This document shows, in pieces, positions 1 through 6,573 of a stretch of DNA of 8,521 bases (the stretch's first letter is position 1; every line of letters starts with the position of its first letter). The notes below the pieces were generated by a model that ran no database searches, was not told the origin of the DNA, and saw nothing but the letters and a program-made list of their open reading frames with translations. The stretch lies in assembly GCA_018609935.1 (NCBI GenBank), contig JAHENH010000169.1, forward strand, positions 1 to 8,521. The letters run 5' to 3'. The position numbers and the translations under genes were made by a program. This stretch comes from Halobacteriales archaeon (GTDB taxonomy: Archaea > Halobacteriota > Halobacteria > Halorutilales > JAHENH01).

Positions 1-650
1 TAAATATCTGCAGGATTCAAAAGTATTAGAATTGTAAATATAATATCTGGTAAATCAAAAGAAGAAACTATAGAAATAGAGGCTAAATCATGTATTAAAA
101 TAAACCACAACCATGCAACCAGACATCCACCCAAAGAATAAGGTTTATTCGGAGAAAACACAGATATCAGACAACTAATCGAAAGAAATGCAAGCCCAAC
201 CAAAATAGAAGCTACAATAAACCCAGAATACAATACAAAATTAAACCCAGACATCATTATAAGCCCTACCCCCGCCAACCCAAACCCTATTATTACTGCA
301 CCAGATAATGAAAAACCACGACCCAAATATTTCCCAAATATAATCACCTCCCGAGATACAGGAAGCGCAAAAATAGGCTCTAAAACCTCCCCCTCCCCCG
401 CCACCAAATCATAACCATAAACAAGACTCCCCAACGGAACCAAATAAGTAGCCAAAGACAATAAACTAACAAGAAACACACCAAACCTAGTCGGACCTAT
501 ACTAGAACCCCCCAAAAAAACCAACAAAAAAGCCAATATCCCAAACAACACAGTAAGCCCTATTGACCACCCACCCCTCACAGACACCCTATTCTCATGA
601 CCCGCAACAGTCAACAACTGTTTTAATTTATTCCAACTAAATCTTGTCAT
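1..650 (-). CDS. nosY: NosY, ABC-2 type permease of the nitrous oxide reductase maturation system (3' end cut by window edge)
   Basis: NosY is the membrane permease of the NosDFY complex, which matures the copper centres of NosZ. I translated this by hand: 216 codons are open from ATG 650 to the window edge, with no stop. Hydrophobic segments lie near residues 29-47, 57-80, 113-134, 136-162 and 174-192. The family hallmark is present: GYDLVAGE (79-86), then LEPIFALPVSRE (90-101), and the loop ends with LNPADI at the edge. The loop after AGE is two or three residues shorter than the usual AGEREEGTLE form. About 50-60 C-terminal residues are presumably missing. The start lies inside nosF (14-nt overlap, 637-650), implying translational coupling. 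The coding strand is very rich in G and T, unlike nosF next door. Identity is secure from sequence plus context; the transported substrate is not known from sequence. Confidence 0.9.
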   Translation of the reverse strand, partial: MTRFSWNKLKQLLTVAGHENRVSVRGGWSIGLTVLFGILAFLLVFLGGSSIGPTRFGVFLVSLLSLATYLVPLGSLVYGYDLVAGEGEVLEPIFALPVSREVIIFGKYLGRGFSLSGAVIIGFGLAGVGLIMMSGFNFVLYSGFIVASILVGLAFLSISCLISVFSPNKPYSLGGCLVAWLWFILIHDLASISIVSSFDLPDIIFTILILLNPADI

Positions 651-1557
651 TTTTTACTGCTTTTTCAAAAATATCATTCAAACTTGGTTCGTATACTTCG
701 AAAACTTCAGGTTCTATTGGGATAGTAGTAAAAAGCTCCTTAGCTTTATATCGACTACATCTCGCTCTAATAAATGTACCCTCTTGTCTTTCTATTTCAG
801 CCTCCCCGTCCAAGAACTCCAAGATTTTTTTAACCTCTTCTGAAGTTTCCAAACCTATGTTTAAAGTTACATTATTGTTCATTATTTTTTTAAGCTGGGA
901 TATACTTCCTTTCTTTTTTATTTTTCCTTGATGAAGTATTGTTATTTCATTACAGAGACGTTCAACATCGGTTAATATATGAGAAGACAGCAAAACAGTT
1001 AGATCAGTTTTGTCTCTAAGCTTTATAATAATATCATGAAAATCATTTACTCCAAGAGGGTCAAGTCCAGCAGTAGGTTCATCCAAAAGCAAAACGTCCA
1101 CATCCCCAATAAGACTAGTTGCAAGTCCTAAACGACGTTTCATTCCTTTAGAATATTCCTTAGTTTGTCTATCTGAATTCTCTCTTAGACCCACAGTAGC
1201 TAAAATTCTTTGTATCTTTTCATCCCTTTCTTTTTTATCTATATCCCTAAGTTTTGCATGGAAATTAAGGACCTCCTTAGCTGTCAACAGTTTAGGAAAG
1301 TCAGCTAGCTCTGGGAGATATCCAACAATTTGTCTTATTCTATATCCTCCCTTTTGTATATCTTCACCATTTATCCTTATCTTCCCACTATCAGGGTAAA
1401 TATGCCTTACTAACAATTTAAATAATGTAGACTTTCCTGCACCATTTGTACCTAATAAACCATATACACTACCTTCCGTTATGGACAATGAAATATTTTT
1501 TAGTGCAGTTGTTTCTCCATATGTCTTGGTTATATTTTCTATCTCAATTTTATTCAT
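637..1557 (-). CDS. nosF: NosF, ABC transporter ATP-binding protein for NosZ copper-centre assembly
   Basis: NosF is the cytoplasmic ATPase that powers the NosDFY maturation complex. The 306-residue length is normal. Walker A is GTNGAGKS (36-43). The signature is YSKGMKRR (135-142), the variant typical of NosF-like ATPases rather than LSGGQ. Walker B is LLLDEP (156-161), followed by the D-loop AGLD (163-166) and the switch histidine H193 in SSH. The Q-loop region reads VGYLPE (78-83), which is normal for this subfamily although the usual Gln is absent. The C-terminal 85 residues form the usual accessory region. ATG 1557 overlaps the nosD stop by 8 nt (ATGAATAA) and the gene ends inside nosY, so D-F-Y should be co-translated. 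Its base composition is balanced, unlike the skewed nosY and nosZ. A generic ABC-2 ATPase would look similar alone; the neighbours fix the assignment. Confidence 0.93.
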   Translation of the reverse strand: MNKIEIENITKTYGETTALKNISLSITEGSVYGLLGTNGAGKSTLFKLLVRHIYPDSGKIRINGEDIQKGGYRIRQIVGYLPELADFPKLLTAKEVLNFHAKLRDIDKKERDEKIQRILATVGLRENSDRQTKEYSKGMKRRLGLATSLIGDVDVLLLDEPTAGLDPLGVNDFHDIIIKLRDKTDLTVLLSSHILTDVERLCNEITILHQGKIKKKGSISQLKKIMNNNVTLNIGLETSEEVKKILEFLDGEAEIERQEGTFIRARCSRYKAKELFTTIPIEPEVFEVYEPSLNDIFEKAVKNDKI

Positions 1558-2923
1558 AGTATTTACTTACATTATGTCTAGGTTTAACTATTGGATGATA
1601 ATCAACAACACCAGGTGATTCTATTATAGGGATGGAGCTTTCAGCCAGCCTTATAATATCAAATGCTGGACTGTTACTAAAAACCCTAATTTTAGGGTTT
1701 TTATTTTCCATATTCTCTATTATCCCTGAAGGCTGATATCTTATCTCACTAACCCCATCTTCATCTATATCAACAGGCTTAAAATCAGACCAATAATTCC
1801 CAACTTCAGTACTATTCCAAGCCACCTGTTCACCAATAACAGCCCTCACAGACTCCTGATTACCTATAAAACTATTCTTATATATATCTTCTTCTACACT
1901 ACCTGCAGTCAAATATATACCAACTTGATTCCCTAAAACTAGATTACTAATAATAGAATTATTTAATGAATTATATATATAAAAACCATTCCTATTAGAT
2001 ACCACCGTATTACTCTTTATTAAAGAATCATCAATATCCTTCAATAAAATACCATGCCCACTAGTCCCCGTATTATTAACAGCAGTATTATCAAGTATAG
2101 ATAAATCCTGAGACACCATCAACGCCCAACCAGAATCACTACTAAACGCAACATTATTAACTAAAACATTATCATCAGAATACATATAATGAACACCATA
2201 CCTTAAATCCCACATAGTATTATTTCTAGCAGTCGTCTCCGACGCAAAAGAAAAATAAATACCATCACGAACATCAGTAACCCTATTACCCACAAGCTCA
2301 GTTTGCTCAGTCTTCCATACTTGAATCCCATTCCCCCGATAAGACAAAGTCCCTATCTCTTCCCTACCCACAATAGTATTATTACCAACATACACACCAT
2401 CAACCCCATCAATCCACACCCCAAAAGTTATACTTGAAATACGATTATTAACTAATCTCGAATTAGTAGAATTCACCCAAACCCCAGCATCATTTTCAGA
2501 AGTCTCATACCCCGAATTTCTAACCCATAAACCTTCAACAGTTATATTATCACCATTTAAAGTTAAAACATCACCACTACCCGCTCCATTTATAACACCA
2601 AACCCATTATCTACACTTGTCAACGTTATATTCGATTTATTTATTCTAACATCAGTATTAAAAACACCAGAAATAAAAATAGTATCACCTGATTCAGCAC
2701 TACTAAGTGCTCTATGAAGGGAATTAAACTCCTTTCCATTAATAAAGGCCTTACCAGTATTATTTGGAATATCAAAAGTATATTCTTTGGGTACGGACGG
2801 ATTAAATTTTAAATTAGTTTCTTTATCTTGGATAGAAAAAACACTATATATACCCAGAAAGCTAAATAATACTAAAAAAGTAATAATAAATATAACGTAT
2901 ATTTTTTCTAACCTACCAAACAT
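1550..2923 (-). CDS. nosD: NosD, extracytoplasmic beta-helix protein for NosZ copper-centre maturation
   Basis: NosD is the extracytoplasmic part of NosDFY, required for building the CuZ centre of N2O reductase. The 457 residues begin with a hydrophobic segment (8-30) that acts as a Sec signal or membrane anchor. Residues about 75-365 are a right-handed parallel beta-helix (CASH-type repeats) with many NNT/SNT turns. The conserved NosD core RYGVHYMYSDDN is at 241-252, and GNYWSDF is at 375-381, followed by DIDEDGVSEIRYQPSG (385-400). The C-terminal SPAF...IIESPGVVDYHPI segment is also diagnostic. ATG 2923 has no clear Shine-Dalgarno, so it may be read by coupling or from an internal promoter (TATA-like at 2957-2966). 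The stop overlaps the nosF start. Composition is skewed to G+T on the coding strand only between about 1740 and 2690. Confidence 0.92.
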   Translation of the reverse strand: MFGRLEKIYVIFIITFLVLFSFLGIYSVFSIQDKETNLKFNPSVPKEYTFDIPNNTGKAFINGKEFNSLHRALSSAESGDTIFISGVFNTDVRINKSNITLTSVDNGFGVINGAGSGDVLTLNGDNITVEGLWVRNSGYETSENDAGVWVNSTNSRLVNNRISSITFGVWIDGVDGVYVGNNTIVGREEIGTLSYRGNGIQVWKTEQTELVGNRVTDVRDGIYFSFASETTARNNTMWDLRYGVHYMYSDDNVLVNNVAFSSDSGWALMVSQDLSILDNTAVNNTGTSGHGILLKDIDDSLIKSNTVVSNRNGFYIYNSLNNSIISNLVLGNQVGIYLTAGSVEEDIYKNSFIGNQESVRAVIGEQVAWNSTEVGNYWSDFKPVDIDEDGVSEIRYQPSGIIENMENKNPKIRVFSNSPAFDIIRLAESSIPIIESPGVVDYHPIVKPRHNVSKYYE

Positions 2924-2956
2924 AATTATAATAAATTAAATCCACTAACAAAATAA

Positions 2957-2966
2957 TATTTTATAA
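2957..2966 (-). promoter_or_regulatory. possible internal TATA box before nosD
   Basis: The 47-bp gap between the membrane-protein stop and nosD contains TTATAAAATA on the minus strand, about 40 bp before ATG 2923. With a start site about 26 nt downstream it would give a leader of roughly 13 nt. The surroundings are extremely AT-rich, so chance is a real alternative. Confidence 0.3.
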
Positions 2967-2970
2967 CTAT

Positions 2971-3723
2971 TTAACCAATTTTGTTTTTAATACCAACTAT
3001 TTTGTTTTTGATGCTTACTATTAATTCATATATTTTTATATTTTTGTTTCTATAGTAGTATGAGACAACTAAAAGTAGCAATGCAAGTATTGCTAGTACA
3101 GACCCTATTTCTAGGTGTGAGTAGCTTGTGATATTAGCTACTTCATATTTACCAATCAATGGGGGTGTGAATTCATCAACACCAACTACTGGTGCATTTG
3201 GATCTAAAGTATGTCCAGCTTGATAAAGTCTATATTGTACATCTGCAAGCATACCAAAAAACACCAAAAATGTACCAACAACCTGTGCCTTCAAACCCAA
3301 AACCAATTTATTATCAGTTGGCGCAACAGCCACAAATAATCCAGCAAGAGCTGGAAGAACAAACGCAATAGGCCCAAAAGACCATTCAGGAACATCTATA
3401 GACTTTTCATCTACTGGAAAGTTCGGATTCCAATATACAGGATCCGGATAAAAAAAACCAATATATTTATTAAGCCTATGAATCTCAACAACATCACCCG
3501 ATATATGAGGATACGCATATAGATGTATCTCCAATACTTCATTCGGATATTGTACTGCATGTAGATTAATACCCCAAACCGGAAACAAAGGTGCTATCAA
3601 AAAAAGTATTGCAGCTAAAACAGGAAACAACCGCCTAACCTCCCTAAAATTATCTAATGATAGACTAAATACTTTACTAACATCACCCTTAGAAAACATC
3701 ATCTCTCCCCTATCATCACTCAT
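2971..3723 (-). CDS. nos-cluster four-helix integral membrane protein of unknown function
   Basis: This 250-residue protein sits between nosZ and nosD. I recognise it as a member of a family found in the same place in many non-proteobacterial nos clusters, for example in Bacteroidota; its biochemical role is not established. Counting from ATG 3723, hydrophobic helices lie near 32-51, 116-135, 140-162 and 205-224. Conserved features are QYPNEVLEIHLYAYP (58-72), LNKYIGF (84-90), the loop AGHTLDPNAPV (169-179) and PPLIGKY (187-193). The first loop (about 55-115) should be extracytoplasmic and carries H55, H67, H73 and H82. The open frame extends to GTG 3732, but GGTGA at 3729-3733 lies five bases before ATG 3723, so I chose that start. 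The C-terminal tail is Lys-rich (KNKIVGIKNKIG). Stable membrane assembly, copper handling or electron input to NosZ are all possible roles. Confidence 0.8.
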   Translation of the reverse strand: MSDDRGEMMFSKGDVSKVFSLSLDNFREVRRLFPVLAAILFLIAPLFPVWGINLHAVQYPNEVLEIHLYAYPHISGDVVEIHRLNKYIGFFYPDPVYWNPNFPVDEKSIDVPEWSFGPIAFVLPALAGLFVAVAPTDNKLVLGLKAQVVGTFLVFFGMLADVQYRLYQAGHTLDPNAPVVGVDEFTPPLIGKYEVANITSYSHLEIGSVLAILALLLLVVSYYYRNKNIKIYELIVSIKNKIVGIKNKIG

Positions 3724-3728
3724 AAAAA

Positions 3729-3733
3729 TCACC
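3729..3733 (-). promoter_or_regulatory. Shine-Dalgarno element deciding the membrane-protein start
   Basis: The minus strand reads TTGGGTGATTTTTATG. GGTGA matches the archaeal consensus GGAGGTGATC and is spaced five bases from ATG 3723. It overlaps the alternative GTG start (3732-3730), which argues against that GTG being used. Confidence 0.6.
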
Positions 3734-3750
3734 CAATATACTACTCTAAA

Positions 3751-5757
3751 CTATCTTGGTTGTACTATCATTCTTGAACGCATCTCAAGATGCAATGCAC
3801 TACAGAAATAAGTACAATATATCCAATAAACACCAGGACTATCCGCAGTAAATGTAACCTCTCTCGTATCCTGAGGAGCTATAGCAAGATTAATACTATA
3901 CTGAGGAATCCCAACACCATGAATAATATCTCGACTAGACTCAATATTCGTAACAGTAAGAGTAACCTCATCACCCTCCCTTACTGTAAAATCACGCAAC
4001 CCAAACTCACTACGCTTCGAAGAAGTAAATACATTTACAGTACTATCATCCACCCGCTCAACCCTTGAATTCTCCTCAGTAACATACTCCTTTTCCCCTT
4101 CATAATCCTCCCTATCCCAAACAGTATTCGGACTAACACTACTTTTATGCGCAATAACACAATCATGAGGCTCCGGATAAACAGACTCATCAGCAACCAA
4201 CTCCATACCACCCGTAACACTCTCAGGATCATCACCACTAATATCAATCAACTGATCATTATCAGGATGAATAGGCCCCACAGGAAGAAACCTATCCTTC
4301 GACAACTTATTCAACGAAACTAACCAATCACCAGACGGACTCACAGTCTCAGCCTCCGCCGCCTGAAGATGCCCCGGATTATAATGCACATCAACCTTAC
4401 CACGAACAGGATCCGCAGAACCACGTTCCGCCTTAACAGCATCTTGGATGCTCCATTTTGCTACCTGAGAATCTATAAACAACGTAGTATACGCATTCCC
4501 ACGTCCATCCCAAGTAGTATGCAACGGCCCAAGCCCCACATTAGGCTGACCAACAATAGCATTCTCTAAATCATCAACCTCCCTTATCTTATCAATTTCA
4601 ACCATCGTAACCGTAGGCGACAACTTCCCACTCGCCGTAGCATATCTACCAGTAGGATCAACATCAAGACCATGCGGACTCTTCGGAGTAGGAATATAAT
4701 ACACAATAGGATTACCCCCCTTATTCAGTGGCGAATTCCTTCTCCCATCTAATACAGGTACACCATTAACATCCTGAGCATCTCCATTATTTATTGCTTG
4801 TTCAATTGCACCCACATCAAATGCTTTTATGTAGTCTCTATCATCCCTCGTCATCCCCTCAATCTCAAAAGCCTCTTCCTTATTATATCCTGTACCAAAC
4901 ACCCAATTTCCATCTTTATCACTATCAGCATTATCCAAATTCCCACTAACACGAACCTCCCACTCAACCTCCATCGACTCAGGATTTAGAGCGGCTAGTA
5001 CAGACCAGTATTTATCCGAATTATCAGGATTTATTGACCCGTCATTCGGTATTGGAACACGAAACTCACCAACACCATAAACATATTTAGTATCCGGACT
5101 CTGAACCGCACACCCATGACACGACTGCACATTCGGAATATCAGTAATCGAATCAGTCTCAAAATACTTAAGGTTTACACGTGCCAACCTTCCATTTATC
5201 TTATCATTTATCCAACAATACCGACCATCATATTCCCCCCCAGATTCCGAAAGCACTGGATGATGACTATCACCATATTCATATCCCGACCCGCTACCTA
5301 CATCCCCTCCCTCCCTCAACACCTGCTTTGTTTTCTCATCATGCCCATATCCCCGCGCCCCCTCTCTCTGATACATAGGTATACGCATCAACTCACGCAT
5401 CGATGGGATTCCTACTATCCTCATTTCACCTGAATGACCACCACTCCAAAAACCATAATACTCATCATGCTCACCCGGACTTACAAAATGAGAAGGAGCA
5501 CCAGCCTTTCGACCCCCACCCCCATTTTGATCCTGTTGACCCCCAAATATACCCAAACAACCAGCCAGCCCCGCCGCACCCGTAATACCTCCAATCTTCA
5601 TCAAATCCCTCCTATCCATATTCAAAAGAGCCTTTTCCTGTTCCTCATCCACTGAATCATCAAAATCCTCCAAAACATCCCCCATCCTAGACTCATACTC
5701 CTCAATTTTATCCTCCATACCCCCTTCCCCTTCCAAAGACGAACTATCTTTTTCCAT
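3751..5757 (-). CDS. nosZ: NosZ, nitrous oxide reductase (Tat-exported, CuZ and CuA)
   Basis: NosZ reduces N2O to N2, the last step of denitrification, outside the cytoplasmic membrane. The 668-residue protein has an acidic 46-residue n-region, a twin-arginine motif DRRDLMK (48-54), and LAGC (64-67), which could be a lipobox. All seven CuZ histidines are recognisable: H165 and H166 (DSHHP), H214 (SCHG), H362 (SPHG), H413 (GPLHT), H463 (PGHLQ) and H497 (GPIHPDNDQLID). The propeller core DGRGNAYTTLFIDSQVAKW (417-435) is canonical. The C-terminal cupredoxin domain (about 570-668) holds CuA: H613 (IHGVG), then CTYFCSALHLEM (648-659) giving C648, C652, H656 and M659. The position that is Trp in the Pseudomonas and Paracoccus enzymes is Y650, which binds through its backbone. 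ATG 5757 has AGGA five bases upstream; Met14 is an alternative start. No nosR is present in the window. Confidence 0.97.
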   Translation of the reverse strand: MEKDSSSLEGEGGMEDKIEEYESRMGDVLEDFDDSVDEEQEKALLNMDRRDLMKIGGITGAAGLAGCLGIFGGQQDQNGGGGRKAGAPSHFVSPGEHDEYYGFWSGGHSGEMRIVGIPSMRELMRIPMYQREGARGYGHDEKTKQVLREGGDVGSGSGYEYGDSHHPVLSESGGEYDGRYCWINDKINGRLARVNLKYFETDSITDIPNVQSCHGCAVQSPDTKYVYGVGEFRVPIPNDGSINPDNSDKYWSVLAALNPESMEVEWEVRVSGNLDNADSDKDGNWVFGTGYNKEEAFEIEGMTRDDRDYIKAFDVGAIEQAINNGDAQDVNGVPVLDGRRNSPLNKGGNPIVYYIPTPKSPHGLDVDPTGRYATASGKLSPTVTMVEIDKIREVDDLENAIVGQPNVGLGPLHTTWDGRGNAYTTLFIDSQVAKWSIQDAVKAERGSADPVRGKVDVHYNPGHLQAAEAETVSPSGDWLVSLNKLSKDRFLPVGPIHPDNDQLIDISGDDPESVTGGMELVADESVYPEPHDCVIAHKSSVSPNTVWDREDYEGEKEYVTEENSRVERVDDSTVNVFTSSKRSEFGLRDFTVREGDEVTLTVTNIESSRDIIHGVGIPQYSINLAIAPQDTREVTFTADSPGVYWIYCTYFCSALHLEMRSRMIVQPR

Positions 5758-5769
5758 AAATTCCTATCA

Positions 5770-5811
5770 AATTTTATATTTATATTTAATTTTATATTTA
5801 ATTTTATATTT
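5770..5811. repeat. AT-only short tandem repeat between halocyanin gene and nosZ
   Basis: The plus strand carries AATTTTATATTT at 5770-5781, 5788-5799 and 5800-5811, with a half unit ATATTT at 5782-5787. On the minus strand this places several overlapping AAATATAAA elements ahead of nosZ. The one nearest the gene is about 20-30 bp before ATG 5757. There is no T-run of five or more on the transcribed strand, so it is not an obvious terminator. It may supply a second promoter for nosZ, or it may simply be low-complexity spacer. Confidence 0.6.
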
Positions 5812-5817
5812 TTAAAA

Positions 5818-6333
5818 CTACTCCACCCTTATCCATCCCGTCATTCCATTAAACTCATGAGGAATACAAAAATAATGATATTCCCCCCTAACCTCAAACG
5901 TATGCTTATAAGTCTCCCCACTCACTACATTACCACCAAGATCACTTGAATACGCATCCCTCGCAGCCTGTTCCGAACCATAACCCCCCGAAGCAAAAAA
6001 ATCAGCACCACCAGGAATCTCATCCCCATACGCAGTAACCGTATGCCCAAGACTACCCACAGTCTCCCAAGTAACAGTATCCCCCCTAGAAATAGAAACC
6101 CTACGCGGCACAAACTCAAGCTGATCATTCATCTCAATAGTAGCCGTCCCAACCCAACCCCCACCACCACCATCACCATCACCATCACCATCACCAGAAC
6201 CCCGACTACCGTTTTCTTCATTATTATCTCCATTATTATTGGCCTGTTGTCCTGTACATCCAGCTAATGCTGCTATTCCAACTGTTCCAGAGAGTTTTAA
6301 TAAGTTTCTTCTATCTATCTTCATCTCCACCAT
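5818..6333 (-). CDS. halocyanin-like blue copper protein (Tat lipoprotein), probable electron donor to NosZ
   Basis: This is a small type-1 copper protein of the plastocyanin/halocyanin family, expected to carry electrons to NosZ on the outer face of the membrane. From ATG 6333 it has 171 residues. A Tat motif IDRRNLLK (6-13) precedes a hydrophobic stretch and lipobox LAGC (C26). A disordered Asn-, Asp- and Gly-rich linker (27-59) follows, then the cupredoxin domain. Copper ligands are H97 (LGHTV), C156, H159 and M164 in CIPHEFNGM. It is the first gene of the operon, 60 bp before nosZ. Met4 (ATG 6324) may be the true start: a TATA-like TTTAATA is centred 26 bp upstream, which fits a leaderless transcript, and it gives the compact N-terminus MKIDRRN. 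Donor function is inferred from family and position. Confidence 0.88.
   Translation of the reverse strand: MVEMKIDRRNLLKLSGTVGIAALAGCTGQQANNNGDNNEENGSRGSGDGDGDGDGGGGGWVGTATIEMNDQLEFVPRRVSISRGDTVTWETVGSLGHTVTAYGDEIPGGADFFASGGYGSEQAARDAYSSDLGGNVVSGETYKHTFEVRGEYHYFCIPHEFNGMTGWIRVE
6161..6197. repeat. in-frame trinucleotide/hexanucleotide repeat coding a Gly-Asp linker
   Basis: The plus strand reads a run of CCA units followed by repeated CATCAC units. In the coding direction this gives the Gly-Asp and poly-Gly stretch at residues 46-59 of the halocyanin-like protein. Unit lengths are multiples of three, so slippage would alter linker length without breaking the frame. Confidence 0.8.
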
Positions 6334-6346
6334 ATAAAAAAATAGG

Positions 6347-6353
6347 TATTAAA
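6347..6353 (-). promoter_or_regulatory. candidate TATA box for the nos operon
   Basis: TTTAATA on the minus strand is centred at 6350. Counting the usual archaeal 26 nt places transcription initiation at 6324, exactly the A of Met4 of the halocyanin gene, consistent with leaderless expression. A second, stronger-looking TTTTATA (6427-6433) would start transcription near 6404, inside the inverted repeat. I cannot decide between them from sequence. Confidence 0.45.
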
Positions 6354-6396
6354 GTATTGTAAAACAGGAAGATAATTTTCAATTCTTGAGAAAATC

Positions 6397-6408
6397 CGAA
6401 CAAGTTCG
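6397..6408. promoter_or_regulatory. inverted repeat CGAAC-AA-GTTCG, candidate NarO/FNR-like operator
   Basis: This perfect palindrome, with a 2-nt spacer, lies about 70-80 bp upstream of the nos operon and stands out because the surroundings are almost pure A/T. The half-sites are those I recall for the haloarchaeal denitrification regulator NarO (CGAAC-N4-GTTCG), but the spacer here is two bases instead of four. It sits about 52 bp upstream of the candidate TATA box at 6350, a position suited to an activator. Function is inferred, not shown. Confidence 0.55.
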
Positions 6409-6573
6409 CCAAAAAAATAAACTACCTATAAAATAAGGACATATTCGAATTATTATCTATAGTTAAATTTAATTAGAATATTTTTAAAGTATATAGATAT
6501 TTAGTTATTTAATATATTTATTTTACATATTTTTTTCGATATATTGGTTTATATCTAGTACTTTTTGTTTTTC
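6409..6573. other. AT-rich intergenic leader between the DICT pseudogene and the nos operon
   Basis: No open frame of note is present. The stretch contains an A7 run (6411-6417, T7 on the minus strand), which could terminate upstream transcription. It also holds a TATA-like TTTTATA at 6427-6433 (minus) and the short palindrome ATTCGAAT at 6443-6450. The rest is plain A/T-rich DNA. Confidence 0.5.

Noticed and set aside
644..931. Open frame on the plus strand opposite nosF
   Set aside because: It is antisense to a fully motif-supported ATPase gene, has no recognisable domain, and its composition is just the complement of nosF.
3790..5655. Several plus-strand open frames opposite nosZ
   Set aside because: The G+T-biased sense strand of nosZ depletes stop codons on the complement, creating Thr-, Ile- and Pro-rich shadows with no protein-like features.
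6411..6417. T7 run (minus strand) as a definite terminator for the DICT gene
   Set aside because: It lies more than 150 bp past the pseudogene stop and between two candidate promoter elements; similar runs occur throughout the AT-rich spacers, so it is mentioned but not called.
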